A stretch of 50,178 nt of DNA from Candidatus Saccharibacteria bacterium UBA2112. Its GTDB lineage: Bacteria; Patescibacteriota; Saccharimonadia; Saccharimonadales; Saccharimonadaceae. The position numbers and the translations under genes were made by a program. The notes below the pieces were generated by a model that saw nothing but the letters and a program-made list of their open reading frames with translations, had not been told where the DNA came from and ran no database searches. Positions 8,183 to 15,779 of this stretch are shown here, piece after piece. The stretch spans positions 1 to 50,178 of the forward strand of contig DCYK01000013.1 of NCBI GenBank assembly GCA_002331045.1. The letters run 5' to 3'. Each line of letters starts with the position of its first letter. Within the stretch, counting starts at the first letter, position 1.

Positions 8183-9863
8183 ATGAAACTTCCTGGGGGC
8201 GAGTGAGCTTAAAAAGCTCGTTCACCCCTGGGATTTTTTCAATTTCCGGGGTTCCACAAGCGATTTCCGCGTAACTTGGAACCTGATCGAAAACGACCCC
8301 AAAATATCGTGCTTTTAGGACTGGATTACAGTGGTCAATAAGTAATTCTTTGAGGTGTTCCACAAAGTATTTTACGTATGTCAATATTGTCGGCATATCG
8401 ACGTTTCCTTTCATCTCCTGTCCGTCAACACGGACATCCAAATCGTTAATTTGCTGCTCTATTTTATTTAAGTCCTCCTCCATATATTTAATTGCTGTTG
8501 GCGATGAAACCAACCTCATCTTATCTACGATCACACGCATCTCCGCCTCAAGCTCTTCGCGCCTTTTATCGCGATGGTCACTCTCATTTTGCGCACGCGC
8601 TTGGCGCTGTTCCCAAACCGTCAGGACAGCCTGCAGTACTTCATCCAAGCGCTTGGGGTCTACGACAAGCCGCTCAACAAATTGGTTAATCTTTTCGTCG
8701 AATTCGTTCTTGGGAACGCGGAAATAGTGGCCGTGATGACTGCAATGATATGCAGGATAGTATTTGCCGAGCTTGCCGCGCGAGGCACTACCCAGCAGAG
8801 GGTTGCGACAGGTCGGGCACGTCACTAACTTACGGTACGGGAACTCGCCATTGTATATGTTTTTCTTCACGAATTTTTCTTGTTTTGGCGCTCTCGTGAC
8901 AATAGGATGATCATGATCATCGGAGTTCAGCGTAATACTTATCTTGCCGCGATTGGCTTTATTCCACAGATCAATCGATACAAGTCCGTTGAACTTACAT
9001 AGCACCGGTTGCCCACCCGTCCATTTCTCCGTATTAACGCCAGCGTAGATTGTCTTGGCGACATATACCCGAAGAAGTTTTGCGGTCATTTTCTTACTAC
9101 CACTACGCCGGACAATCTTAGTACGGTCGGCCTTATCCCGTATTACCTTTAAGGGTGTCTGGAACCCCATGCGGTTCATTTCGTCAGCAATTTGGTCGTC
9201 GCTATACATGCCGCTGGCACGCATTTCATACATCTTACGGATAATTGGGGCCTGGTCGTCATACGGCGCAAGGATTGACCGCTTGCCATTGGTCGTTTCT
9301 ATTTTCTTGGTTTCGTAACCATACAAAGCGCCCCTCGACCAGTAACCGATCTGCGTGTAGCGAATCTCCGAGCCAATCATGCGAGTGAGGATATCCCGCA
9401 CCTCGTCTTTCGCCCGTTCCGCCTCAAGAATCTCCGTTTTCCTTGATGGAGTATGGATACTCCATTTGTACTCCATACCCAAATGTTCGAGCGTATTAAC
9501 TTTAACGTTACTAATCACACCGTACATGTCCTCAAGATCCACATTGCACGGTTCAAGTTGCCGTTTCAATAAATCGTAAGCTGTAGATCCCCCTCGGGTA
9601 AAGCGGTCAATCGACTTGACCAGCACGACATCGATCTCATTCTTCGGATCAACCGCATAATCAATCACATGTTGCATGGGTTGTTTATCTCCGGCTGCGG
9701 ATTCCAGATATGTCAGGATTTTGACAATGTTTATTCCGTGAGCAGGCGCATAGCGTTTACCTTGCTCTATCTGCGCCTCTGGAGAATCCCCATCAATCCC
9801 TTGACCGACCGTCGAGACGCGAACGGCCAGCACTCCGTTACGAAGCTTGCTGTTCGGTGCCAT
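8136..9863 (-). CDS. Large serine recombinase (element integrase)
   Basis: A 575-residue serine integrase. The resolvase-type N-terminal domain carries the catalytic Ser17 in AVRVSTVGQG, with SIDRFTRGGSTAYDLL further on; the recombinase domain spans about residues 170-300, including YSDDQIADEMNRMGF. A zinc ribbon follows (CPTCRNPLLG and CSHHG, about 335-375), then a coiled-coil segment. The final residues are odd: the C-terminal tail PGVNELFKLTRPQEV is encoded by the tRNA terminator hairpin, and VRGLEPPRPEGH is antisense to the tRNA, with the stop at 8136-8138. The functional protein probably ends near residue 550. It lies downstream of two small genes, overlapping the first by 26 nt. It should integrate and excise the element at tRNA-Leu. 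Confidence 0.9.
   Translation of the reverse strand: MAPNSKLRNGVLAVRVSTVGQGIDGDSPEAQIEQGKRYAPAHGINIVKILTYLESAAGDKQPMQHVIDYAVDPKNEIDVVLVKSIDRFTRGGSTAYDLLKRQLEPCNVDLEDMYGVISNVKVNTLEHLGMEYKWSIHTPSRKTEILEAERAKDEVRDILTRMIGSEIRYTQIGYWSRGALYGYETKKIETTNGKRSILAPYDDQAPIIRKMYEMRASGMYSDDQIADEMNRMGFQTPLKVIRDKADRTKIVRRSGSKKMTAKLLRVYVAKTIYAGVNTEKWTGGQPVLCKFNGLVSIDLWNKANRGKISITLNSDDHDHPIVTRAPKQEKFVKKNIYNGEFPYRKLVTCPTCRNPLLGSASRGKLGKYYPAYHCSHHGHYFRVPKNEFDEKINQFVERLVVDPKRLDEVLQAVLTVWEQRQARAQNESDHRDKRREELEAEMRVIVDKMRLVSSPTAIKYMEEDLNKIEQQINDLDVRVDGQEMKGNVDMPTILTYVKYFVEHLKELLIDHCNPVLKARYFGVVFDQVPSYAEIACGTPEIEKIPGVNELFKLTRPQEVSLVRVRGLEPPRPEGH
8193..8239 (+). terminator. Rho-independent terminator behind tRNA-Leu
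   Basis: A long GC-rich stem: GGGG then GAGTGAGCTT pairs through AAA with AAGCTCGTTC then CCCC (with two G-U pairs in RNA), followed by TTTTTT at 8234-8239. It lies inside the 3' coding part of the recombinase gene on the other strand. Confidence 0.85.
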
Positions 9864-10029
9864 GATCGCCCACCCTTATTCTGTTTAATAGTGAGAGGTT
9901 ATCAGCTTCGTCCTCGGCCATTCGGTTCACAATCAACTCAGCAATAAACAATATGCGTTCCTCGGTAGTAAATTGTATGGTGTCCGGTGTTGCAATCGCC
10001 CTATCGTTTTTACTGACAGATCCTGACAT
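9838..10029 (-). CDS. Small hypothetical protein upstream of the recombinase
   Basis: 63 residues, not recognised. It is acidic in the second half (IVNRMAEDEADNLSLLNR) with a helical segment at residues 21-50 and no membrane segment. GGAGGG lies a few bases before its ATG, a good ribosome binding site. It overlaps the recombinase start by 26 nt, so the two are probably translated from one mRNA. Its place just before the integrase suggests a recombination directionality factor or regulator, but nothing in its sequence proves that. Confidence 0.55.
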   Translation of the reverse strand: MSGSVSKNDRAIATPDTIQFTTEERILFIAELIVNRMAEDEADNLSLLNRIRVGDHGTEQQAS

Positions 10030-10067
10030 ATACCCTCCATTTAAAGGGCTGAACGCTCACAATCCGG

Positions 10068-10277
10068 CTAGTTGTTTTTATCCCAGGGTCGTCCTGGCTT
10101 TGGTCTTTCTTGCAGTTCTTTATTGACTAACGATTTAAGTTCCTTATCTCCGGTATTTGCAAGTAGTTGCAAGACAAGCTCACTAAGCGTAAGCCCGTGT
10201 TTTTTCGCAACGACCTTTGCACGCTTCCGCACGTCGTCCGTAACTCGAATTTGCATACTGACAATCTTTCTGGACAT
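10068..10277 (-). CDS. Ribbon-helix-helix (CopG/RelB-like) DNA-binding protein
   Basis: 69 residues with a ribbon-helix-helix layout: a short strand (SMQIRVT, residues 7-13), helix DDVRKRAKVVAKKHG, turn and second helix TLSELVLQLLANTG. The tail is basic and Pro-rich (ERPKPGRPWDKNN). This is the fold of CopG/Arc/RelB repressors and of conjugation accessory proteins such as TraY, which bind operators or oriT as dimers. A toxin partner was not seen. TAAAAT preceded by TGT (extended -10) ends 7 nt before the ATG, so the mRNA is likely leaderless. It heads the recombinase transcript and may repress it or the divergent relaxation gene. Confidence 0.7.
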   Translation of the reverse strand: MSRKIVSMQIRVTDDVRKRAKVVAKKHGLTLSELVLQLLANTGDKELKSLVNKELQERPKPGRPWDKNN

Positions 10278-10517
10278 TTGCCCTATTTTAACATGTATTG
10301 CTATTTAACCCAGATATCACTAGCCGAATTGTTAACGTTCAACCTTTATATAAATAGTATTACTAATTAAAATAAAAAGCAATACTAGTTATACTTTTTT
10401 ACATCAAAAATATACCGAATATCGAGATACGGCATCTATACTCTTATTTACCTCTGTTATTTATTGCTATTTTTCTCTCTTTCTAATATATAAATATATA
10501 GAAAAGAAGTAGAGAGA
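10278..10517. other. AT-rich divergent intergenic region
   Basis: A 240-bp strongly AT-rich stretch between the RHH gene and the replication-relaxation gene. It has short inverted repeats around AGTATTACTA...AATACT (about 10355-10395), two copies of TTGCTATTT (near 10298 and 10467) and a TATATAAATATATAG run at the right. Promoters for both genes must be here. A replication origin or oriT is possible from its position, but no nick-site motif was recognised. Confidence 0.35.
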
Positions 10518-11384
10518 GTGGAGTACACGAGTAAATCTATGGCAGATAAACGTTCAGCATTAAAACAAGGTCAGATAGATATATTGGAATTACTGTATAA
10601 ATACAGGTTTGGTAGTCGTCAGTTATTAGCAGACAGCTTGGGTATTAAAGCGGGTTCAAGTCTCTATGAAAAACTAGAAGTATTGGTAAAGCATAATTTG
10701 ATAGGCAAACGTCAGGAAAAACATTTGAAGCTTCTCGGCGTACCGGCTGCTTATTACCTGACACCAAAAGGCCTACGAACACTCCAGGCTCTGCCTGACC
10801 ATGAATACATTACCGACAGTGTCATCAAGGTTGGCTACAAAGACAAATCCGTCAGCCAAGTCTTCGTTTCGCATACCTTAAAAGTCTACCGGCTTACTAA
10901 CGCCCTGAAACGCCACTACCCGGATTTGAAGGTATACCTACGCCGTGACATGAGCCACTATAGCTATTTCCCAAGCAACCCGCCGGACGCTTTTCTGTCT
11001 CTCATGATCAGCGACACTCCCAAACGCTTCTTCCTCGATGTCATTCCCGACAGTCTGCCGCGCAACGTTCTTGATCGGCAGATTACCAACTACGGGCAGT
11101 TCTTTGAAGATGGCGGTTGGGAGGTTACGAATAGCGAACTTCCAGCCCTCCTCCTCATTGCGGATAAGGGTACGACCGAGACCCGCACCAAACGTGCCGT
11201 CCGTGCGGCTCTTGGTCGTCTTGAAATGGACGATGAATTGAGCGCATATATCACCACATTCACGGCACTTGAGAATGGTGATGAGAGCGGCAAGATTTGG
11301 ACGAGCATTGGCGAGCCTGATGAACTATTGTCCCTTCCCGAACTTTCCTGTTTGAGCCTTTTATCGTCATGCTCGGGACGTTAG
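10518..11384 (+). CDS. Replication-relaxation family protein
   Basis: 288 residues. The N-terminal 100 residues form a winged-helix-like unit (KQGQIDILELLYKYRFGSRQLLADSLG, then YEKLEVLVKHNLIGK and YYLTPKGLRTL). The rest matches the replication-relaxation domain pattern (VSHTLKVYRLTNAL, RRDMSHYSYFPSNPPDAFL, FFLDVIPDSLP) with a restriction-endonuclease-like alternation of acid residues. Family members are encoded on plasmids and conjugative elements and are thought to act in replication or strand relaxation. A GTG start at 10518 follows an AG-rich stretch; ATG 10539 is an alternative. As no classical MOB relaxase is visible in the element, this is the best candidate for DNA processing at the origin. 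Confidence 0.75.
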   Translation: MEYTSKSMADKRSALKQGQIDILELLYKYRFGSRQLLADSLGIKAGSSLYEKLEVLVKHNLIGKRQEKHLKLLGVPAAYYLTPKGLRTLQALPDHEYITDSVIKVGYKDKSVSQVFVSHTLKVYRLTNALKRHYPDLKVYLRRDMSHYSYFPSNPPDAFLSLMISDTPKRFFLDVIPDSLPRNVLDRQITNYGQFFEDGGWEVTNSELPALLLIADKGTTETRTKRAVRAALGRLEMDDELSAYITTFTALENGDESGKIWTSIGEPDELLSLPELSCLSLLSSCSGR

Positions 11385-11386
11385 GA

Positions 11387-11701
11387 CTAATACTCCTCAG
11401 CCAGCATCACCGTCAGCACACGACGGCACCCACTATCAAGCGGATCGCACCAGTACTTGAGCTCCTGGTCGTAGTAATCGATTTTCCAGAATATCTTTTT
11501 GCCTTCGAACCGAAGCGAACCGAAATCATGCTCGCCATGCGGATCATTGTCTTCGTTGAATCGGTTGTAACTTTCAACCGCCCGTGACAAGCCGACAAGG
11601 TCCATGATCCCATCCCGCACGCCAGCCGTGTAGAACACGTCGATGCACATGCCTCGGAACCTGACGTTTAATTTTGCTATATCCAAAACCAGAGTTTCCA
11701 T
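11387..11701 (-). CDS. DUF3768 family protein
   Basis: 104 residues matching DUF3768 along most of its length: FYTAGVRDGI, the invariant-looking NDPHGEHDFG (about residues 53-62), FWKIDYYD and RRVLTVMLAEEY at the very end. Function is unknown; family members are frequent on plasmids and conjugative elements. The ATG at 11701 was chosen over upstream starts because AAGGAGGG lies just before it. It converges with the relaxation gene with two bases between the stops. Confidence 0.8.
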   Translation of the reverse strand: METLVLDIAKLNVRFRGMCIDVFYTAGVRDGIMDLVGLSRAVESYNRFNEDNDPHGEHDFGSLRFEGKKIFWKIDYYDQELKYWCDPLDSGCRRVLTVMLAEEY

Positions 11702-11795
11702 AAACCCTCCTTTTCTTATGAGCCGGTATCCTCCCGCTCTGTCCAGAGGGCATAGGGTAGCGGCTGAATGCGTCAAGGTGGAGACTTGTACTACC

Positions 11796-11823
11796 TTGAT
11801 GTGTTCAGTTCTACCCGTACAAT
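11796..11823 (+). promoter_or_regulatory. Promoter of a possible small RNA
   Basis: TTGATG (11796-11801), 16 bases, TACAAT (11818-11823). No open reading frame follows; a terminator lies 40 bases downstream. A second TATAAT is at 11850-11855. Confidence 0.4.
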
Positions 11824-11862
11824 GAGAAGACAGAGGGAGGAATACCCGTTATAATCAGCAGC

Positions 11863-11904
11863 GAAGACTCGCGTTTCTTACGAGAAAGCACGAGTCTTCT
11901 TTTT
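11863..11904 (+). terminator. Rho-independent terminator
   Basis: GAAGACTCG (11863-11871) pairs perfectly with CGAGTCTTC (11891-11899) and is followed by TTTTT. The T-run is only on the plus strand, so it does not serve the cyd genes. It would end a transcript of about 75 nt from the promoter at 11796. Confidence 0.7.
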
Positions 11905-11960
11905 GCAAGAAGACATGTTCATTTGATGAATAGATACACATTGAGATCTATCTATGGTAT

Positions 11961-12476
11961 TTATCGACTTTTCGTCTGGTATAGAAAGTACAGTGGCACG
12001 CTGATGAGAGGAATCATCAGGAATAATCCGGGCACTATAAGGGGCAGGAGGATATGGTTAGGTTCGTAATCACCGGTTAGCAGGATTCGCGTAGTTGCCA
12101 CACCGATATATCCCACGGATGCGAGCATCGCGATATGGCATATTGCAAATAGCCAATCAGCCGACAAATTCGGTCGCTTAGATGTTTTGATGTAAAACAA
12201 ATATAAATAGAGGACTGCTCTAACGATAAATACCGCGCCGAAAAGAATTAATGGCAAGAAGACGGCCTTGCTAACTTCGACAATGGCCGAGCTATATAAC
12301 CACATAAAATAATTGAGACTCAGAATAAGAAACGTGTGTGTGACCTCCCAAGTTGCATGGAGATATTCCCCTCCCTTATCCATTGGTTTGCCAATACGTC
12401 GAAATGCGATATAAAGCTCATATAAGAACATTGGTAGATACGCAATGATGGGTATAAGAACGAACCAGATAGCCAC
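11961..12476 (-). CDS. Half-length CydB-like subunit of bd-type oxidase
   Basis: 171 residues, five predicted membrane helices (about 4-25, 45-66, 72-98, 106-130, 141-165). It lies directly behind CydA with a one-base overlap (TAGTG: TAG stops CydA, GTG starts this gene). The first half follows the CydB plan: an IWFVLI helix 1, then ATWEVTHTFLIL where CydB has its WDGNEVWLL motif, and VFLPLILFGAVFIVRAVLY where CydB has the PL-LLLLALIFRG helix. A normal CydB has about 340-380 residues in two four-helix halves; only the first half is present here and there is no remnant of the second before the stop or in the 259 bases behind it. CydX is not visible. Confidence 0.65.
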   Translation of the reverse strand: MAIWFVLIPIIAYLPMFLYELYIAFRRIGKPMDKGGEYLHATWEVTHTFLILSLNYFMWLYSSAIVEVSKAVFLPLILFGAVFIVRAVLYLYLFYIKTSKRPNLSADWLFAICHIAMLASVGYIGVATTRILLTGDYEPNHILLPLIVPGLFLMIPLISVPLYFLYQTKSR

Positions 12477-13819
12477 TACTTTAATTCCTTAATGGGGCGT
12501 ATCCTGCCTTCACGCTTAAATAATAACCAAAGAGCAGTAGCCGTAGTTATAAATAGCAATACAAATAATACAGGGAATACGTAGCCCCAGTTACCAATTG
12601 CACTTTCGGCAATATATGCTTGAGCGGTTCGTAAATAGCCATTTACTACAAAAGGTTGCCGACCAAATTCGGCAACCATCCATCCAAGCTCTACGGTGAT
12701 AATAGCTAACGGGCCAAGCGGTAGTAGCGCCCACAAAAATAGACGCGAATATCTGAATGACCGAGTTCTTTCTTTAAGCCTTTTGAAATGCAAGGCAACA
12801 AACAAAATCGTTACACTGGAGAAAATAGAGACAATTAGTAACTTGGCTTCAAAAAGTACATTGATAAACATCATTGGCCATGTATCTTTAGAAAACTCAT
12901 TCAAGCCTTTCACTTCTGCATCAAAACTATTTCCGGCGAGAAAACTGAGCATTCCGGGAATCTTTATACCGCCCTCAACCTTGCCGTCTTCCGTCCAGTG
13001 ACCACCGATTATATACGGAGCATTCGTCTGCGTCTTTTCATTCATCTCTAGTGCCGCAAACTTTCGAGGTTGTGATTCAGCAAGATATTGGGTCTGGAAA
13101 TGACCAAGGGTTGCCGTAACGACAATAAAGAATACTGCCGTAGCGGAGAGCCGGAACATAATCTGCTCCACAGCAACCTTATCCTTGCCCACGGGCTTGT
13201 ATTTAAGCCTATAGAACGCATAAACTCCAAGCACGCACAGCATTGTCGCCAAATAGTATCCGGCGACCGAGTGGGCAATCATATAAAACGCGGTTTTCGT
13301 CATAAGTGCAGCTATCGGGTTGTCTGTAGTCGCAACACCGTTAATAACTTCAAAGCCGCTTGGATTTTGCATCCAGGCATTGCCGAGAGTTATTGCAAAC
13401 GCTGAACCAAGAGAACCAATAGCAACAGGAACGCCTATCCACCAGTGACGCCATCCTTTTAATTTTTTCCATGTAGTTACATAGAACGCCAGAAACACTG
13501 CCTCCAACATGAATGCATAGCCTTCCCATCCAAACGCAAGGCCAAGAATTCTACCGCCAAATTCAACGAGACCACCCCACATAAGTGACATTTGTATCGA
13601 GATAATCGTACCTGACGCAACACCCGCAACCACCAGTATCACGGCTGCATAAGATAGTCTACGTGCATGCTCTAGAATCACAGGATCGTTACGTCTTAGT
13701 CCGAGATGCTCAATTAACAATATGACGAGAGGAAGCCCCACTCCTAGTAGCGCAAATATAATATGAAAACCAAGGCTATCAGCCATGAGTGCGCGTGCAG
13801 CATTGACATCCAGAAGCAT
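12476..13819 (-). CDS. cydA: Cytochrome bd-type quinol oxidase subunit I (CydA)
   Basis: 447 residues, about nine membrane helices. The haem and proton-path residues can be placed against the E. coli enzyme from memory: His19 (haem b595 ligand), Glu99 and Glu106, His183 (b558 ligand, AHSVAGYY) and the short Q-loop with Lys253 and Glu258 in QPRKFAALE. GWMVAEFGRQPFVVNGYLRT (380-398) is the C-terminal CydA signature. The position of the b558 Met ligand (E. coli M393) reads FINVLFEAK with no Met, but that alignment is uncertain. It would oxidise quinol and reduce oxygen, giving respiratory or detoxifying oxygen use. GGGG lies before the ATG; the CDF gene ends 40 nt upstream. Confidence 0.92.
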   Translation of the reverse strand: MLLDVNAARALMADSLGFHIIFALLGVGLPLVILLIEHLGLRRNDPVILEHARRLSYAAVILVVAGVASGTIISIQMSLMWGGLVEFGGRILGLAFGWEGYAFMLEAVFLAFYVTTWKKLKGWRHWWIGVPVAIGSLGSAFAITLGNAWMQNPSGFEVINGVATTDNPIAALMTKTAFYMIAHSVAGYYLATMLCVLGVYAFYRLKYKPVGKDKVAVEQIMFRLSATAVFFIVVTATLGHFQTQYLAESQPRKFAALEMNEKTQTNAPYIIGGHWTEDGKVEGGIKIPGMLSFLAGNSFDAEVKGLNEFSKDTWPMMFINVLFEAKLLIVSIFSSVTILFVALHFKRLKERTRSFRYSRLFLWALLPLGPLAIITVELGWMVAEFGRQPFVVNGYLRTAQAYIAESAIGNWGYVFPVLFVLLFITTATALWLLFKREGRIRPIKELK

Positions 13820-13859
13820 AATTAAACCCCGTTAGACCTTTCGAGTTTCATGATTCGTC

Positions 13860-14750
13860 TTAATGAGACTCATGGCTATCTTTTTTAGTAGCATCCTCAA
13901 ACTCTATTTCAATCGTAGGGTGTTGTATGTCATGAATGGACTTGACCTTTTCCTTCACTTCCTCGACGATCTTCCTACTGTCGTGAATGTGCTTTTTATC
14001 AATGACCACGTGGCAGCTCAGCGCACGGTAGCCGGAACGAATTGTCCACACATGTAGGTCATCAACCTGTTCAATTAACCTGTGTGCCAAAATCGTTTTC
14101 TTTACATCCGTTAAATCAATGTCGCCGGGAGTACCTTCAAGTAAGATATGTACGGCTTCCTTGATTATCTTCACCGTGTTATAGAGCAACATTGCCGCGA
14201 TGAGTAACCCAACAATACTATCTATACCGTTAATGCCAGTCAGAAGTATCGCGATGCCCGCTACAACCGCGCCAAACGACGAGAGCGCATCAAATAGCAT
14301 ATCGACGAATGCGCTGCGCATGTTCAAGTCTTTACTATGCTTGGAAAGAATGTACGCGATAGAGCCGTTTACTAATATACCGACAAATGCTACCAACGCT
14401 ACGATGCCGCCCTCGACAGGCTGTGGATGCTGTAATCGCTGAATCGCCTCATACACAATAAAACTGGCAACGCCTACCATAATGAACGCATTCAGCAAGG
14501 CGGCCAAAATGGTAACCCGTCCATAGCCGTATGTGCGTGTGGTATCCGCTTTGCGTCGAGCTAACTTATTCGCGGTAAATGAAACTGCGAGCGTCAAGGT
14601 ATCGGTAAGGTTATGTGTCGCATCTGCGATAAGTGCAAGGCTTCCCGTCACGATACCAAAGCAAAACTCGATAACAGTATAAATACTGTTAAGTACAAGT
14701 CCAAATTTTATACTTCTTCCGCTATCTTCCGTGTCGTGCGAATGTGCCAT
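13860..14750 (-). CDS. CDF-family cation efflux transporter (CzcD/ZitB type)
   Basis: 296 residues: six membrane helices then a ferredoxin-like cytoplasmic domain (about 205-290) ending in a His-containing tail, as usual for the family. The N-terminus is also His-bearing. The metal site has HNLTD (H46/D50) in helix 2, as in zinc transporters, but DMLFD (D150/D154) in helix 5, where zinc exporters normally have HxxxD. An H/D site of this kind may widen specificity (Zn, Cd, Fe or Mn). It would export divalent cations by proton exchange. It is 21 nt from the DUF305-like gene and 40 nt from cydA, all on the same strand. Confidence 0.9.
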   Translation of the reverse strand: MAHSHDTEDSGRSIKFGLVLNSIYTVIEFCFGIVTGSLALIADATHNLTDTLTLAVSFTANKLARRKADTTRTYGYGRVTILAALLNAFIMVGVASFIVYEAIQRLQHPQPVEGGIVALVAFVGILVNGSIAYILSKHSKDLNMRSAFVDMLFDALSSFGAVVAGIAILLTGINGIDSIVGLLIAAMLLYNTVKIIKEAVHILLEGTPGDIDLTDVKKTILAHRLIEQVDDLHVWTIRSGYRALSCHVVIDKKHIHDSRKIVEEVKEKVKSIHDIQHPTIEIEFEDATKKDSHESH

Positions 14751-14771
14751 GACCTTATTGTACTCCTCGTA

Positions 14772-15446
14772 TTACATGCTCGCGCCATACCATTGCATTT
14801 GCCATGTGTGCAATTGCTTCATTCCTTCCTTATTGAAATCAACTATCTCCTTGGTAAGCCGTTTTAATTTATCTTGGTCGGCATTTTTTTGACCGGAAGC
14901 CGCCATATTTACCATGTCTTCAAAATTAAATATCATGAGCCGAAGAAACTCTTTATCAAATTCGTCACCGGTGAGTTTTTTGAGCTTAGCTTCGGAATTA
15001 AACTTTCCCTCAACCGAACTATTCTCATGGTCTACGTCTCTCCTGTCATGATCCGCTTCAACTGCTGACCCGAGGTCCTTTTTCAGATCCACCAAGCTAT
15101 TAAGCTGTATGTTCAATTCAGGGTTTATTTTGTTAAGAAAGTCTTTCAGCTCTTGGTGCTTTGCTGATGCCGAAGCAAGAGTCAACATATTTACCGCATT
15201 TTCATAATGGGCTATGGCGTTCGGAACAAACTTTTTATCGTAATCCTTGCCTTGCAAAGATGAATAGGTAAGGTATAGCGTTGAGTTTTTGTTGATGTCC
15301 GTGGGCATGCTCAGGTGCTCTCTAACTTGACCGGTATTGTCCTTTGATGATGGTTGCATAAAATAATATGCGATCACCCCAATTGCGATAACAGTGACTC
15401 CTATCAGTACTGAAAATACCAAAATATACATTTTTTTATCAGACAT
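14772..15446 (-). CDS. DUF305-like (ferritin-like) membrane-anchored protein
   Basis: 224 residues: a signal anchor (8-31) and two tandem DUF305-type helical repeats outside the membrane. The first has KFVPNAIAHYENAVNML...KHQELKDFLNKI; the second has EFLRLMIFNFEDMVNMA and ends in MKQLHTWQMQWYG, close to the family's typical end. The HH pair of the repeats, which binds metal in the family, is reduced to a single His in the first repeat and absent in the second. DUF305 proteins often sit beside copper and other metal resistance genes. It lies between the CDF gene and a small membrane protein in what looks like one transcript. Confidence 0.7.
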   Translation of the reverse strand: MSDKKMYILVFSVLIGVTVIAIGVIAYYFMQPSSKDNTGQVREHLSMPTDINKNSTLYLTYSSLQGKDYDKKFVPNAIAHYENAVNMLTLASASAKHQELKDFLNKINPELNIQLNSLVDLKKDLGSAVEADHDRRDVDHENSSVEGKFNSEAKLKKLTGDEFDKEFLRLMIFNFEDMVNMAASGQKNADQDKLKRLTKEIVDFNKEGMKQLHTWQMQWYGASM

Positions 15447-15465
15447 ACATTCTCCAATCTATACG

Positions 15466-15744
15466 TTACGCGTCTTGCGGCTTCTGCATATACTTGCGAT
15501 CACGATACATGATCACGCCAAGCACCACGACATAAAGGCTGACAGCCACTACATTGGAAATGATAAAATTCTGCCATCCTATATCAATGCCGGGGAGTAA
15601 CTTGTTGAAGTTCAAGATACGAAACAAATTCCCTTCGTTATAATCGCTCGTTAACATCAAGTAATAGGCCACCATTAGATGTGACGCCCCGAAAGTTATT
15701 ACCGTCAATCCATATGCTTTTATCAAGTTTTTCATCTTAAACAT
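15466..15744 (-). CDS. Small two-helix membrane protein
   Basis: 92 residues, not recognised. Helices at about 10-30 (GLTVITFGASHLMVAYYLML) and 60-80 (FIISNVVAVSLYVVVLGVIMY), with a basic C-terminus, giving both ends in the cytoplasm. TACACT ends six bases before the ATG at 15744, suggesting a leaderless start here and thus a promoter for the genes downstream (DUF305-like, CDF, cydA). Confidence 0.6.
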   Translation of the reverse strand: MFKMKNLIKAYGLTVITFGASHLMVAYYLMLTSDYNEGNLFRILNFNKLLPGIDIGWQNFIISNVVAVSLYVVVLGVIMYRDRKYMQKPQDA

Positions 15745-15779
15745 TATCGTAGTGTACCTAGTCTGCCTTTGCTTTCAGG

